Shown: piece by piece, positions 11,939 through 25,200 of the stretch
Numbering within the stretch: the first letter of the stretch is position 1
Layout: each line of letters starts with the position of its first letter
From: Pycnopodia helianthoides
Taxonomy: Eukaryota > Echinodermata > Asteroidea > Forcipulatida > Asteriidae
DNA length: 64,000 nucleotides
Assembly (NCBI GenBank): GCA_032158295.1
Contig: CM063251.1
Span: forward strand, 9,525,016 to 9,589,015
Reading direction: 5' to 3'
Position numbers and translations under genes: made by a program
The notes under the pieces: generated by a model
Seen by the model: the letters and a program-made list of their open reading frames with translations, nothing else
What the model was told of the DNA's origin: nothing
Database searches by the model: none

Positions 11939-14900
11939 GAAATAATAATAATAATAATAAAATAACATTTGTATAGCGCTTTCCACAGGCGTTTCAAAGC
12001 GCTTTAGCATTGTCTGAAAAGATGTGTTTTTAACTGAGTCTTGAATGAGCTGATTGAGGATGAGTCACGGATGTGAAGAGGGAGCTTGTTCCAGCAAGTT
12101 GGTGCAGCTACTGAGAATGCTCTATCACCATAGCGGGTATTCGTGCGTGGACCATTGGAAAGTTGAAGATGAATGTTGGATGTTGATCGAAGGCTCATGG
12201 ATGAAGAAGGCAACTTTTGTGAGATGAGATTATTGATGTATGTGGGAGCGAGGCCATATATTGCTTTGTAAACAAGGAGAAGAATTTTGAACTGAATCCG
12301 CTTGAGAACAGGTAGCCAGTGTAGAGAACGAAGAACCGGTGTAATATGTTCATAACGCTTTACTCTCATGACCATGCGTGCTGCAGTGTTTTGTACACGT
12401 TGAAGTGGGACGATGTGATTAGCTGGCAAGGCATACATAAACTATTGCAATAGTCAAGATGGGATGTGGTGAGAGCATGGAAGAGGCGCTCTGTTGATTT
12501 TACGTCAAGGTAGTTGCGGAGTCTCCCGATCTTATAAATACCAAAAGATGCTGCACGGCAAACATTGTGTATGTGTTTATCCAACTGTAGGTGGCTGTCA
12601 AGAATGACCCCGAGGTCACGAGCTGACTCGGAGACGGTGACAGCATCACCACCAATGCTCATTACCGGTAGGTTGTCTGATTTACGAAACTGTGAGGTGA
12701 TGTGTATGAGCTCTGTCTTTGTAGAGTTGAACTTGAGCTTGTTGGTCACAGCCCAATATTGCAGATCACTGATACAGTTTTGCAACGAATTGATAGCTTC
12801 GTGATGCTCCTTTGGGTTTAGAATGACATATAGTTGTGTGTCGTCAGCATACATAACGTGTTGAATATCGCGATGAGCACTGATGACCTTACTCAGAGGA
12901 CCGGTATAGAGTATGAATTCAAGAGGTCCCATAACCGACCCCTGAGGTACACCACAAGGAAGGGGGTGGGCCTGGGAGAGAACGCCATTGACAACAATCC
13001 GTTGCTCACGATTCTCCAGATATGACACTAGCCAATCTAGTGCAGTGCCGTCAATGCCATAGCAACTCTTGAAGCGCTGTGTAAGGGTGTTGTGGTCATA
13101 GTGTCGAAAGCCGAAGAAAAGTCCAGTAAAATGAGAACAGCTTCTAGACCCTTGTCAATTGCTAGAAGGATGTCATTCATGACTTTAGTCAAGGCAGTCT
13201 CAGTAGAATGGAACTTCCGATATGCTGATTGAGCCTCAGAGAAAAGGTGATTATCCAGAAGATATGTGTGAAGTTGAGCAGATGCGATTTTTTCAAGAAC
13301 CTTTGCAATGAACATCAGATTAGCAATTGGTCGATAGTTTTTGAAGTCATTTGGGTCGAGGTTGGGTTTCTTGAGCAGTGGAACAACGTGGGATGTTTTG
13401 TATGCCGTTGGAAAAGCGCCTGACATTAACGATTGGTTGATTATCTGAGTGATATATGGAAGAAGTTCATCCAAGCAAAGTTTGACTATCCAGGTAGGAA
13501 CGGGGTCCAATGAGCATGATTTTGATGGGCTATCTGTGACGACTTTTCTGACAGCATCCTCTGAGGTAGGTTGGAAGTGTGTAAAGCTACTAGTTATAGC
13601 TTCTGGAACAGGCATGTCTCTGTCATCCGGTTGAACGACACAATCAAACGATCTTGCAATGTTCTGTGTTTTTTCCTGGAAGAACTGAGCAAATTCATTA
13701 GCCAAATGCTCATCTGATTGGTGTTCAGGTAAAGTCGGTGATGATGATGTGGAGGTGAGCTTGTTGACAAGCCTGAAAAGCTGCTTATTATCAGATTGGG
13801 CAATTTCAGACTGAATATATTGAGATTTTGACGAGATAATTGTGTTATTATAGACGGCACATTGATCTCAGTATAGCTGTCTGTGGATTTCAAGTCCAGA
13901 TTTGACCATGAGACGCTCAAGACGTCGTTTTGCTCGTTTTGCCTCTCGAACCTCCTCTGTATACCAAGGCGCAAGCGGTCTGATCGTTACGTCAATGGCT
14001 CTTTCAGGTGCGTACTTATTGACAAGCTCACGTAGAACATGGTTGTACCGTTCAGCTAAATCAGAAGCGCTCATGGCGACGACTGAGTGAGAACAGAGTT
14101 GACAATATCCGAACGAAATTTGTCAAAGTCGATTGCGCGTAACTTACGGCAGCAGATGCGTCTCTTCGACAATCCCGGACGAGTAAAGTCAAGGATAAAA
14201 AGGACTGCATGGTGGTCAGATGGTAATCCAGTTACTATAGAAGAGTCACAAACAATGTGGCTCAACTTGGGCGCGATGAGCAGATCAAGTGTGTGACCGG
14301 CCTTGTGAGTTGAGCCATCTACGTGCTGCTTTAAGTTGGCCATGTCTAACAAATCATTGAAGGATTTGGCCTCCTTGTTAGTTTCATTGTCTACATGAAT
14401 GTTAAAGCCTCCTACCATGATTAGATGATCTCCTATATCTGGCAGTGATTCAAGTAACTTTGAGAAATCACAAAGAAACATTTGAGGTGTAAGTTTGTTC
14501 TTAGGTGACGGCGGAGGACGGTAAATGGCAAACAATCTGAAAATATCAGCTGGAGATACATGCACTGTCAGATCCATCAATTCAAAAGATTCATGTATAC
14601 TTCTTTTGTTTTGAGTTATGCGAAGGTAGTCCTGGTATATTGCACATATGCCACCACCACGGCCTTGTCGAGGGTAATGGCAGATTTTGTAATTTGGTAG
14701 TGTTGTCACAATATCAGCCAAAACAATGTCATCACGGGGATCCCCTTTGAGCCAAGACTCAGTTATGATCAAAACATCAAGTTTGCTATCAATTATAAGA
14801 TCACATATCTGGGTTGTTTTTGTAGTCATAGATCGAGCATTCCAATGCCCGATTTGCAATCTAGTGTTACGTTTTTTACTGCAGGATGTGAATCTATTGC

Positions 14901-15180
14901 GTGTTTTCCCACCACGGTCTCCGCGTCTGGTAACCTTAGCAATTTTGAGCCGCTTCAGTTCAACCCATTATGTTGGTGTGAATGGGGGATTAGTGGTTGC
15001 CTGGTGCTCAATACGCTGTCTTATGGTAATGAGCTCACTCCTTGAATAGGTATAAGGCTCCATAGTGATTACACACCCAGCTACGACCAACGTTAACCAT
15101 ATAGGCAAGAAAACACAGCTCTGCCTTGTATAAGTTAAGAAAATCCACAAGCTTATTTTGCACATTTCCTCGGGATCAGG
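11939..15180 (-). mobile_element. CR1/L2-group non-LTR retrotransposon, nearly full length, inactivated
   Basis: Minus-strand element. Its 3' end (low coordinate) is a short tail, 'tatagcgctttccacaggcg' as read on the plus strand, followed by an (AAT)n microsatellite at about 11941-11960. This tail plus microsatellite is characteristic of L2-like elements. Going 5' to 3' there is a short N-terminal leader, an endonuclease, a reverse transcriptase and a C-terminal region. About 15181-15340 may be its 5'UTR. It sits between duplication blocks 2 and 3 of copy A and is absent from copy B. Confidence 0.85.
12004..15063 (-). pseudogene. ORF2 of the CR1/L2-like element (endonuclease-reverse transcriptase), frameshifted
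   Basis: Open segments follow the order of a single protein. The EEP endonuclease is 14071-14859 (start IGHWNARSMTTKT, with ITESWL, FAIYRPPPSP and LPSDHHAVLF). A linker of basic residues lies at 13868-14074. The RT N-terminal half is 13037-13705 (SKSCSLDPVPTW, NYRPIANLMFIAKVLEKI, LLDFSSAFD). The RT palm is 12366-13028 (CGVPQGSVMGP and the catalytic MYADDTQLY near 12830-12855). The C-terminal region is 12004-12438 (LHWLPVLKRIQFKILLLVYK). Each junction is a frame change, so the product cannot be made. An upstream segment at about 14968-15063 (MEPYTYSRSELITIRQRIEH) looks like the start of ORF2. YADDTQLY and the C-terminal LHWLP motif point to CR1/L2. Confidence 0.85.
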
Positions 15181-16206
15181 TTCTCAAGTAATCAACTTAT
15201 TATTTAGGCACAAATGTACTCACAATGGCATCACAAAGTCAAATCCAGTCAAGTCAGTTCATATCAAGATGATTTCGAAGATTTTGAATAAGATTTGTGG
15301 AACGAAAAGCAGAGATGCAGCCAACTCATAGGGCGCCACCACACGCTGTTTTTTTAAAAGCAGATACTACTCCACCATTCATGGTACAATCCGACTGGAT
15401 CCCTTAAGAATTGGATTGGAGACCACAAAATTATGCTTTCAATCAGAGCCATTCTCAAACATAAAAACAAAAGGACCTCCTTTAAAATAACAGAAAAGCA
15501 GCAATATTACACAAGCTTAACCCAATATAGAGATCCCAAGTTCGGGCCTTGCAACACCTTCCCCTAAAGAGTCCTTAAGGATCCGATGATGTGTGAATCT
15601 GTGAACATTTGTGTTTTTCGATCTTACCAATAGTGTACAGGGCCTTTAAGGATCCGATGATCCAATTGATCCAATCCAGTCCTCCCTCCTAAAGTCGTCC
15701 ACTATTCCTCCGAGTGAAATTCTGTTTGGTCCTTGGTTGTTCCTTGGGGTCCCTTCCCAGTTCGTCTCCCTAAATTGGGCAAAACATGCCCCTTTTATGC
15801 TATAATAAAGCCCCTCCCAGGATCACTGCCAACATTTATAAAACTGTCATATTGGCTACTAATTCTGACAGGTGAAAAGTGGTTGGTTAAAACAATCTGT
15901 ATGTACCACAAGTAAAGTAAGTTGGTTACACCACAGAGAAAGGTTGCACACAGTGACTTAAACATAAATAATACACAACTCCTGCTAACTTAATGAATAT
16001 TCATAATGCAAACTGACCCTTCACACCACTGAACTCTGGTCACTGACTACATGTACATGCATACATACATATGGTCAGACATAATTTTGTATTATCACCA
16101 ACCATGGAGGAAGGAATTACGTGCACCAACCATGTATCATAACTTATCAAATCTTTGTTATTTTAATAAGACAAATATTCGACACTATCTTTACCTAAAA
16201 TACAAA
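15181..16206. other. Unassigned sequence between the L2-like element and the death-domain gene
   Basis: Begins with possible 5'UTR of the L2-like element. Around 15560-15680 the motif 'aaggatccgatgat' occurs twice. No coding exon, RNA or recognisable repeat otherwise. The region 3' of the death-domain gene stop at 16207 would include its 3'UTR (minus strand). Confidence 0.35.
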
Positions 16207-19200
16207 TTAGGCTTTCCTAACTTTTGACTGGTCGTTGATAATAAACTTGTAATTGCTCTTACCAGGTTGATCTAAACGATTCTTTGTTTGTTTCTCAACT
16301 CTCAGGCAGCGTATAGAAATTGGCTTAGACTTTGTGCTGGCTTTAATCTTATCAAAGATTAGCTTACTCTTTCGTTTGTTATTGAAGATGGATGTATAAA
16401 TGCTTTCTCTACTGCTATCCTGTAAACAACAATGGAAGAAATAGTTGCCGTTGTCTTTGCACTCTTTTACTTCTTTTGTAATCATGTGATGACGCCATAC
16501 TTTGAAACGCCAATTACGTGATACCCCTACTTCGCTGATCTCACTGATTAACTTCAACTTGGGTTCTGTTATAGCAAAAAGAATTCAACAAAATGTTCAG
16601 TTATAATGTTTTAATAATTACCTTTTCACAGTAATACACAGTGCAGGTTGCATGGTAGTGGTACATAATCATTTTGTTCACATAAAATACACTGTACCAC
16701 CAGTGGCATAACTGGATATTTTCATGTGGAGGGCAAGCAGGGCAAAGACTATTGGCAAGAAGAACTAAAATATATAGTGTTTTAATTGTTACCAAATTGT
16801 TTTGAAATTAATAACCACTGGTGACTAAGTTATTTGACCACTCGAGCGTGAAGTGCTTTTCCTACACAATAACACGCCTCGTTCAGAGACCAATTTTAAA
16901 ATGCCCTGAAGATTAAAAAGAAAGACAACTTTTTTGCTTCCTTTCAAGATATCGCTCAATAACCAGCCAGGTTCTCTATCTTTACTTTCTGAAGTGCAAT
17001 CTGGATTCTCATACACTTTCTTGTACACAAGCATATGGTGCTCCATAGATGTTTGGCAGTTCAGATCTGTCCACTCCACTTTTAGAGGAGTGCATGATAG
17101 CAACCTTATTTTATTTCACCACCATTGAAAGATCTGAGGTGGGTTGCTATATAGCTGGCTATCTGCCTTAGACGCCTTAGCATAGTCAGTCATTAAGGCT
17201 GTTGCAATAAGCCGGTCTTAGATAAGTCAGTGAGGAGTAGAAATATGAACAAGCATTCCTAAGTTTCGTTAATTTTTTTATGCTAGCCGTCATTATCCGT
17301 AGCACACTGAGACAATGACAATGGCTTTGAAAGGTAAAGATCAAACGTTAGGCTACCAGCCTGCAGTCAAACAGAGAAGTTGGCACCTGTCGAGAGTTAC
17401 ATGAACCGTAGAGCAAGGACCCATGAACTGCAGAGAAATTCTGCAGTCACAACTGAGCAATTTGGCAACAATGGAGGAAAGCCTTGGACAAAATTACCGA
17501 CCGAGTAAACACTATAAAATAATTACAGTCTCATCGTAGCGCTCTTCGTGTGAATTCATCAACTAATTATAAACAAAACAAAGACCGATTATAACCAGCT
17601 CAGTGCAGGTTTAAGATTTAAGACCGGCTAAAAATATAGAACGTGCTATTGCAATCGGTCTATAAATAACGACTTTCTCAAGTTAGCTGCTATAGCACAC
17701 AGACCGGTTTAAGACCAATTGGTACAATCCGCCCCAGATCTTAATCTTTCTCTATTCAACCATTATATGGAGGGTGTACATGAACAAAAGTGCTGCTTTA
17801 GAACAAATGGTGTTTGTGCTCAGGCTTGAGTGCTTTTTTGTGTGTGATCTTGGTCGACTAGTCACTAATGATAAAAAGAGGTAAATGGAGTGGAATCAAC
17901 AAAAGTTGCCTTTAGTAAGGAAAGGGTTCCACCTCCCATCATGACGTCACTCCAGAGACCACGTGAGATAGCGCTTACCAGCCAGCAACCATCATTGTGC
18001 GATCTAGCCAGCTGCAGAACGGACGTATCCGTTCTGCTCCGTTGTTACTCAGTGCACAGGCCAAAGCTTGTGTACCCACTGTACATGCTAACTACTTGCA
18101 GTAACAAATTGTTTAAGGTAAAACATAACAACTCTGTATTACTTCTGCTGCCAAAAATTATGGCTGAAGCATTTGTTGACAACGTCCTAGAAATGGACGA
18201 TTTATCAGATTTGTCGCCACACCCAACGCCATCACGGCATAGGGTTTTCGAGGCCAGGGAGCAATCTTCCGCAGAGCCTACAGGATACAGCCCAATGGCT
18301 ATTTCTCCGACTCAACAATCAGGGTTATCGTTTCCAATAAAATCTGTGGTGAAGAAAACAAGGCCAAAAAACAGGACAAAAATGTCAAAAAAGGCGAAAA
18401 TGGGGGACAGGGCACAGCCCATAGATCCTTTGGCTAGCTCCACCCAACCGTGGCAGGAGCTTAGCGGGTGTTTAATACAAACAATGCAAGCTGGGTTTGC
18501 TGAATTGACCAGCGCATTCCTGACTGCGAACAAGAAGCAAGAAATGCAAATTAAACGTGATGTGCCGAGTACAAGTACTAGCATGACTAGTCCAATGGCC
18601 AAAAAGCTGAAACCAGCCATTATTGTGCCAGACTCGGCCACAAACGAATCTGATAGTGAAGCAGAACTAAACCATCTCCTTTCTGAGGGAGAAGTAGTCT
18701 CTAAAGATGAAAATTGGCCGAGGTGGTGATTTCCGAGGTTCGGGCCACCGCAGAGGCTTTGGCTACAACTCCGCAAGCAGATATCATACTCAGGCAAAAA
18801 AGTACGGAGGAACCCAGTACAACCAGTACAACCAAAGGGGCCACTACCCCTCCAGAAGCTATGTCAGAAAACGACCGTACAACAGACGGGGCCAAAGCAC
18901 CCAAGCATCCTAACTGCCCAAAGCACATCATTACAGGGCGGCAAGGTCAGTAACTCTTGTGAAAGTAAGGTAAACTCATTCGTGGCAGGCAGAATCAAGT
19001 ATTATTTGCCCACTTGGAAAAGGCTAACTTCTGACCAAAATATTTTAAATATTGTAAAAGGAATGAATATTGAGTTTGAAACGCCACCAATACAAAAATT
19101 CATACCAAAGCAGTATGCCGTAAGTACTCACGAGGGAATGCTTGTGCAACAAGAAATTACAAAATTGTTGACCAAAGGAGTGATTGAAGTCACAACTCAT

Positions 19201-22200
19201 GAGCCTGAAGAATTTCTTTCAAACATATTTCTACGACCAAAGAAAGATGGATCGTACAGAATGATACTGAATTTAAAGGCACTGAATAAACATGTGAAAT
19301 ACCATCATTTTAAGATGGAAACTTTGCAGTCTGCAATACACATGATGACGAAAGATTGCCACATGGGATCCATTGATTTACGTGACGCTTATTATTCAGT
19401 GCCAATTGCGTATGAACATAGAAAGTACCTCAAATTTCAGTGGGGAACAAATGTTTATCAATACACATGCCTTCCAAATGGCCTTACTTCAGCACCACGT
19501 GTATTTACAAAGGTTTTAAAACCAATTTATTCTGCCCTTAGAGGCCAAGGATTTCAATCAGTGGCTTATATTGATGACTCCTTATTATACGGAGAGACAT
19601 TTGATGAATGTTGCAAAAACTTAAAGGCAACTATACAACTTATGACCCAAGCGGGGTTCATAATTCATGACCAGAAATCAGTTTGCGTTCCCACACAAAC
19701 AATAACCTTTTTTGGGTTTGAGCTTAGCTCCAGGGAATTGTCAGTCAGTTTGACACCAGAAAAATCAAGGAATTTAAAAATTTCTTGTCAGTCCTTGAAA
19801 ACAAAAGACACTCCTAAAGTTCGAGAAGTAGCCCAAGTTCTTGGCACGATAGTATGAACTTTTCCCGGTGTAATGTTTGGTCGACTTTTTTACCGAAATC
19901 TCGAAAAAGAGAAAATTCTAGCATTGCAATTAGAAGACAGTACATATGATACTCAAATGATATTTTTGTCACACGAGGCATTAAAGGACCTCACCTGGTG
20001 GATTAAAAACATTGAATCCCATGAAGCCACAAGTTATGTTCAAAAGGTTAATTCAAAACCAAACATAACAATATATACAGATGCATCCAAGACAGGATGG
20101 GGAGCATTGTGCAAGAATACTGGCATGCGTACTCGAGGTCATTGGACACCTCAAGAATCCAAAGCTCACATTAACTACTTGGAACTTTTAGCATCTTTCT
20201 TTGTATTGCAGTAAAATCGTTTTGCAAAGATTTGGAAACTGACCATGTACGTTTATACATTGACAACACTACAGCTGTTGCATACATTAATAACATGGGT
20301 GGAATGCACTCAGAAAGCTGTAATAAACTTACACAGCAAATATGGATGTGGGCCAAAGAGCACAAACTGTGGCTCAGTGCTGCACATATTCCTGGAAAAC
20401 AGAATACAATCGCAGATATTGAATCAAGGAATATAAATATAGATGCAGAGTGGATGCTTAGGCCACAAATTTTCCAATGGTTAAGTCGGCAAATTATTGA
20501 ACCTGATATTGATCTATTTGCATCAAGATTGAATTATCAGATTAAGCCCTATGTTTCTTGGAAACATGACCCAGAAGCATTTGCCTTAGACGCATTTATG
20601 ATCTCATGGGAAACTTATAAGTTTTATGCTTTCCCACCTTTCAGCTTAATCGGAAGAGTTCTCCAGAAGATCATGGACGACAATGCCGAAGGGCTTCTGG
20701 TAGTACCCAACTGGCCTACCCAATGTTGGTACCCAAGGCTGATGCACATGCTAGTGACAGACCCAGTGCTAATCCCATCCTCCATGGCACCACTAGAATT
20801 GCCACAAGACAAGCAAGCAATACACCCGCTTCATCCCAAGATGAGTCTGCTAGCTTGCCATTTATCCGGGAACGTCTTAAAGACAAGGGCCTTTCGGCCA
20901 GGGTGTCTGACATTATTGTCTCCTCATGGAGAAGTGAGACCAAAAAGCAATATTCTTGCTACCTAAGGAAATGGGAGTTGTTTTGTTCTCGGGGAGATAT
21001 CAACCCCATAAAACCAACCATAGGCAATGCCTTAACATTTTTAGCAGAATTGTTTGATGCTGGACTAAGTTACAGCTCCATTAATACTTCCAGATCGGCA
21101 AAGTCAGCAATTACTTTGCCCATAGATGGCACTCAATTAGGAAACCATGCACTTACCTCAAGGTTCATGAGGGGTGTTTTCAACAGCAGGCCAACGTTTC
21201 CACGTTACAAGTCTATTTGGGATGTTGGTATATTGCTAAATTATTTTAATTCAATAGACTCTAATGACAAAATCTCATTAAAAGTGCTCAGTAAAAATGT
21301 GGTAACTTTACTAGCTATACTGACGGCACAACGAGTGCAAACATTACATTTATTGCATGTTCACGATGTAGAATTGTCAGACACAGAGTGTTGTCTAAGA
21401 GTACAATGTTTGTTAAAACAGACTCGTCCAGGAGTTCATCAAGCAGATATAAATCTGCCTAGGTATCCCGAAAACCAGAAATTGTGCATAGTTGATAATC
21501 TAAGAGAATATATTAAGCGCACTCAGTTTGTCCGAGCTCAAGAAAGCAAATTATTTATAAGTTTTCAGAAACCATACGGAGCACTGTCAAGAGACAGTTT
21601 AAGAAGGTGGATCCGTGACACTCTACATATTGCAGGGATTGATGTATCAAAGTTCACACCGCACAGTACAAGGGCTGCATCGACCTCTGCAGCTGCAACT
21701 GCTGGAGTACCGATACAAACAATTTTGTTAACAGCAGGTTGGTCTGGAGCACAGACTTTTGCGAGGTTTTATAATAAACCAATTATTACATGATTTTTCA
21801 ACTGCAGTTTTGCAAAGAAAGTAGCTTTCCAAATTATAAGGAAAAAACAATGTTCAGTTCAAAGCTTATTTCACTCTGAGAAATGTTAAGAAACGTACTA
21901 TAACATGAACAAATGTTCATTTCGTTGTGTTGTTATCTTAAATACAAATTGATTCAATAAAGTTGTTTGAATCCCGTTGATAGAACTGTGTTACAGGTTG
22001 TTTATTGAAATGTTTCAATTCTTTATTGTTTCTCTTCTTTAGTCAAGTTCCGTTACTCTAAACATCTCACGTGGTCTCTGGAGTGACGTCATGATGGGAG
22101 GTGGAATCCTAAAATTAAACGAGTCTAATTTATTAGGCGAAGTTTGATTGGGATTCTACCGACCATCATGACGAACGAAAGAGATTATGTGCCCTCCCTT

Positions 22201-25200
22201 GTTAGAACCTACCCTTGGGTCAACGGAAACTTAGACTTGCTGTAAAATATGACGGTTGCTGGCTGGTAAGCGCTATCTCAAGTAATCTCTTTCGTTCGTC
22301 ATGATGGTCGGTAGAATCCCAATCAAACTTCGCCTAATAAATTAGACTCGTTTAATTTTAGGATTAAAGGTTATGCATGAAAGTTTTTTAAATAACACCA
22401 AACAAATTTTGTAAATCACATTTCCATTAAAATCCTATAAGATATTCCTAGAATTACAATTTGAAATGAGTAAACAGTAATTAACTTGTGTGTATGTAAG
22501 CTTCCTTTCAGTGTAAATGCAAGAACATTGACATGACTTATACAATGTAAAATGACGCCATTCTCTTTAAATTATTTCAACGATCAACTTTTTAAGTCAT
22601 AAATTCCACAGACTAATTTGTATACCAACATTTTTGCCACTGGATTTTGTATTGAGAATCATATTTTTTTTATCTTTAATCTCATTTGGGGGAGGGGGGT
22701 CAAGGGTTCTGAAATTTACCCACTGGTTAAAAAAAAAATTCTTGAAAAATTCTACCTTAACATTTACCCAGCTATTGTTTTCAGACATTTTACATCATCC
22801 TCCATTCATGCAGTTGATGGGATACGAATACAATTTCAATTTAAAAGTCCAACAAAGTATGATCTTTTATATTTGGTTTATGTCTGGGTGCTGAGAGTGC
22901 TAGCCACTCTCCATTCATGCCTTTTGACATATTAATCTCACAACAAAAGTTGCAACTTGGTTCAGATGATATTACTCCATCCTTTCATTCAGTCTCAGTA
23001 TCTTCATACCAGCTACATTTTCTGTTCTAAATGAATCCTTGTTTTTGTTCAGACACAAATTAAAAATGTTCATGGCTGTACACAATTTTGTAACTTTATT
23101 TTATTCATTTATTTTAATGAAATGAACTCACTTGGTACTAGTTGTTTTTGTTTGTCCTTCTTTACTTTCTTGCTCTTATGTGGTACAGGGTTGTTTTCTT
23201 TGCCATCTACAACAAATTATCCACACAAAAAAATCAGGACCACTAGGCATGAGTCCAGTTTTGTTAGTAGGGGTCTACTATACTAATCATTTACACTAGA
23301 AAGCATTCAAAAGATTTTTGTTTTTTTGTTAACTGCTTCAGTAATAAATTACTGAAGCAGGTTAAAGAGCAGTTACAGGATGCTCTCAATATTTTTACTA
23401 TTACCTTTTTGTGGCCGAATAGACATCGTAGAAACCATTTAGAAATAAAGAATTCAAGTCAAAAATGCACCTCTCCGCAAGGCTTTTCAGCCGAGAGTCA
23501 AAAACTACTTATCTATGACCCCTTGACGTCACCGGCGGCTAAAAATTCACGATTAGCATTAGCTCAGTACATTCATATAGGCAGGTCCAAACTAACTAGC
23601 CGCCGGTGACGTCATGAGTCCTTCGTCACGGGGTTTGTTTGACCTCGCGTTTTCAGATTTTGGGCTGGGAGTGTTTCGAGGAAAACACATTTTTACTCTG
23701 TTTTAGCGTGAGGTAAGGGACTCATAATAATTTTTATATTTCTTGTGGACTCCATCTATTGGAAAAATGTAAAAGCTAAATATTTCCAGAGCATCCTGGA
23801 GCCGCTCTTTAAGCATTGTGGGCAAGCATTACATACAAAGTGTGGACCTGAGAACAAGAGGTACACAATTAGGCAGGGTTTTTAAACACTAAGTGGACTT
23901 ACACACGTCCACACAGTGTTTTCACTGGTATGTAGCACAGAGCTGTGCGTGTGGGGATGTCTACCCATTCAAACTGAGGATTTTAACAACAGAGATCTGA
24001 GTGTTCCAACAGAGTGAGGAAGTCCTCGCTTTGCTTTCGTGTACAAAACATTATTTGCCAAGCATTAATTTTACACCGGTGTGACCTTCTCAGATCCGCG
24101 TAAGGGGTTTCTAAAAAGTTAAGATCAAATAAGCATCCTTGTCCCAGAGCTTAATTATGTTTTAATAATAATTAACACATTATTTGTGTATTTATTATAA
24201 AATCTAAAAAGTAATTTTATAAAAATTGTACAGAGTATTTTTGTTGCTCAGATTTTGTCATTAGATATAATTTAAATCACAGTCTATATGTCATAACTAT
24301 GACTTATTTGTCATAACTATGACTTATTCGTCATTCAGGAAAATTCCTTCTCAAAGAAGTACATTACAAAGTAAGACAAGATTGGAGAATACAAACCCCA
24401 AGTACATTCTTGTACTCACACATGTTTTACAGATAAGTTTGCAAAAAGTTTGGGACCAACTAATGTAAATTCAGACCTACAGATCATGGTAGGTCTTGAA
24501 CATTCAGTCTCGACAACAATACTGATGAAGGGGGCAGGAAAATTATTTCCTTAACCATTTCTCTTTTGAAAAGAAATATATTAAATAATTACCATTTGGC
24601 AGCCTTCTTTTGCGTGTTGCCTCCTTATTCTTTGGGGAAATTTTTGGCCCCTTCTTGGCTGAACCCCTGCCTTGAAAGTAGCAAAAAAAATATTTAGAAA
24701 AACTTATGTTAAAAATTCATCACAATAATATTCTTTTGTTCAAACATGTACTATATATGTGAAGAAAACAAATCTGGAAAGTTATCGTTCAAACAACAAA
24801 TTTTCCCGTTCGAACAAAGATTTTTTGGTTCGACGAGGATTAGTCTACAGCCTGCACGCTAGCAGCCTGCTGCTAGCATTGTCAACACTGGTGACTGTGT
24901 CTTTATGTAGGCACATGCACACGCTGCGGGTTTGTGAATATTTTCATTCAAACAAAGTTTTTTTCGTTATGACAACGATTATTTTTGTTCGAACAAAGCT
25001 TTTTTCTAGATTTTTTTCCCCACCCTATGTCCCCACAAAATGCCAAGAGGATGGTGGCCCCCTGCAGCATCCCCCTCCCAAAATAAAAGCATGACCCCCA
25101 CCACTGACAAACCCATTTAGAACTCGAATTTTACACTGGACCGCTGGCCCGAGGCCAGTGATTTTAGCATCAGGCCGGTAAACTCATGACCAAACAAGTC

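Larger units (their letters stand above)
17927..22106 (+). mobile_element. DIRS-type tyrosine-recombinase retrotransposon
   Basis: Terminal inverted repeats lie at 17927-17969 and 22064-22106 (containing catcatgacgtcactccaga), with a second complementary pair just inside the left end (17971-17990, matched at 22254-22273). Between them are gag, reverse transcriptase, RNase H and tyrosine recombinase, all on the + strand, with no LTRs and no DDE integrase. That is the DIRS architecture, in which a circular intermediate is integrated by the recombinase. It sits in the last intron of death-domain gene A, on the opposite strand, and is missing from copy B. Confidence 0.9.

Noticed and set aside
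12565..13634. Several + strand ORFs inside the L2-like element
   Set aside because: They are antisense shadows of the reverse transcriptase.
16601..16795. Cys-rich minus-strand ORF as a death-domain gene exon
   Set aside because: Its core matches the dispersed 'ggcatagccagga' repeat, the phase does not fit the neighbouring exons and copy B has a 4-bp frame change.
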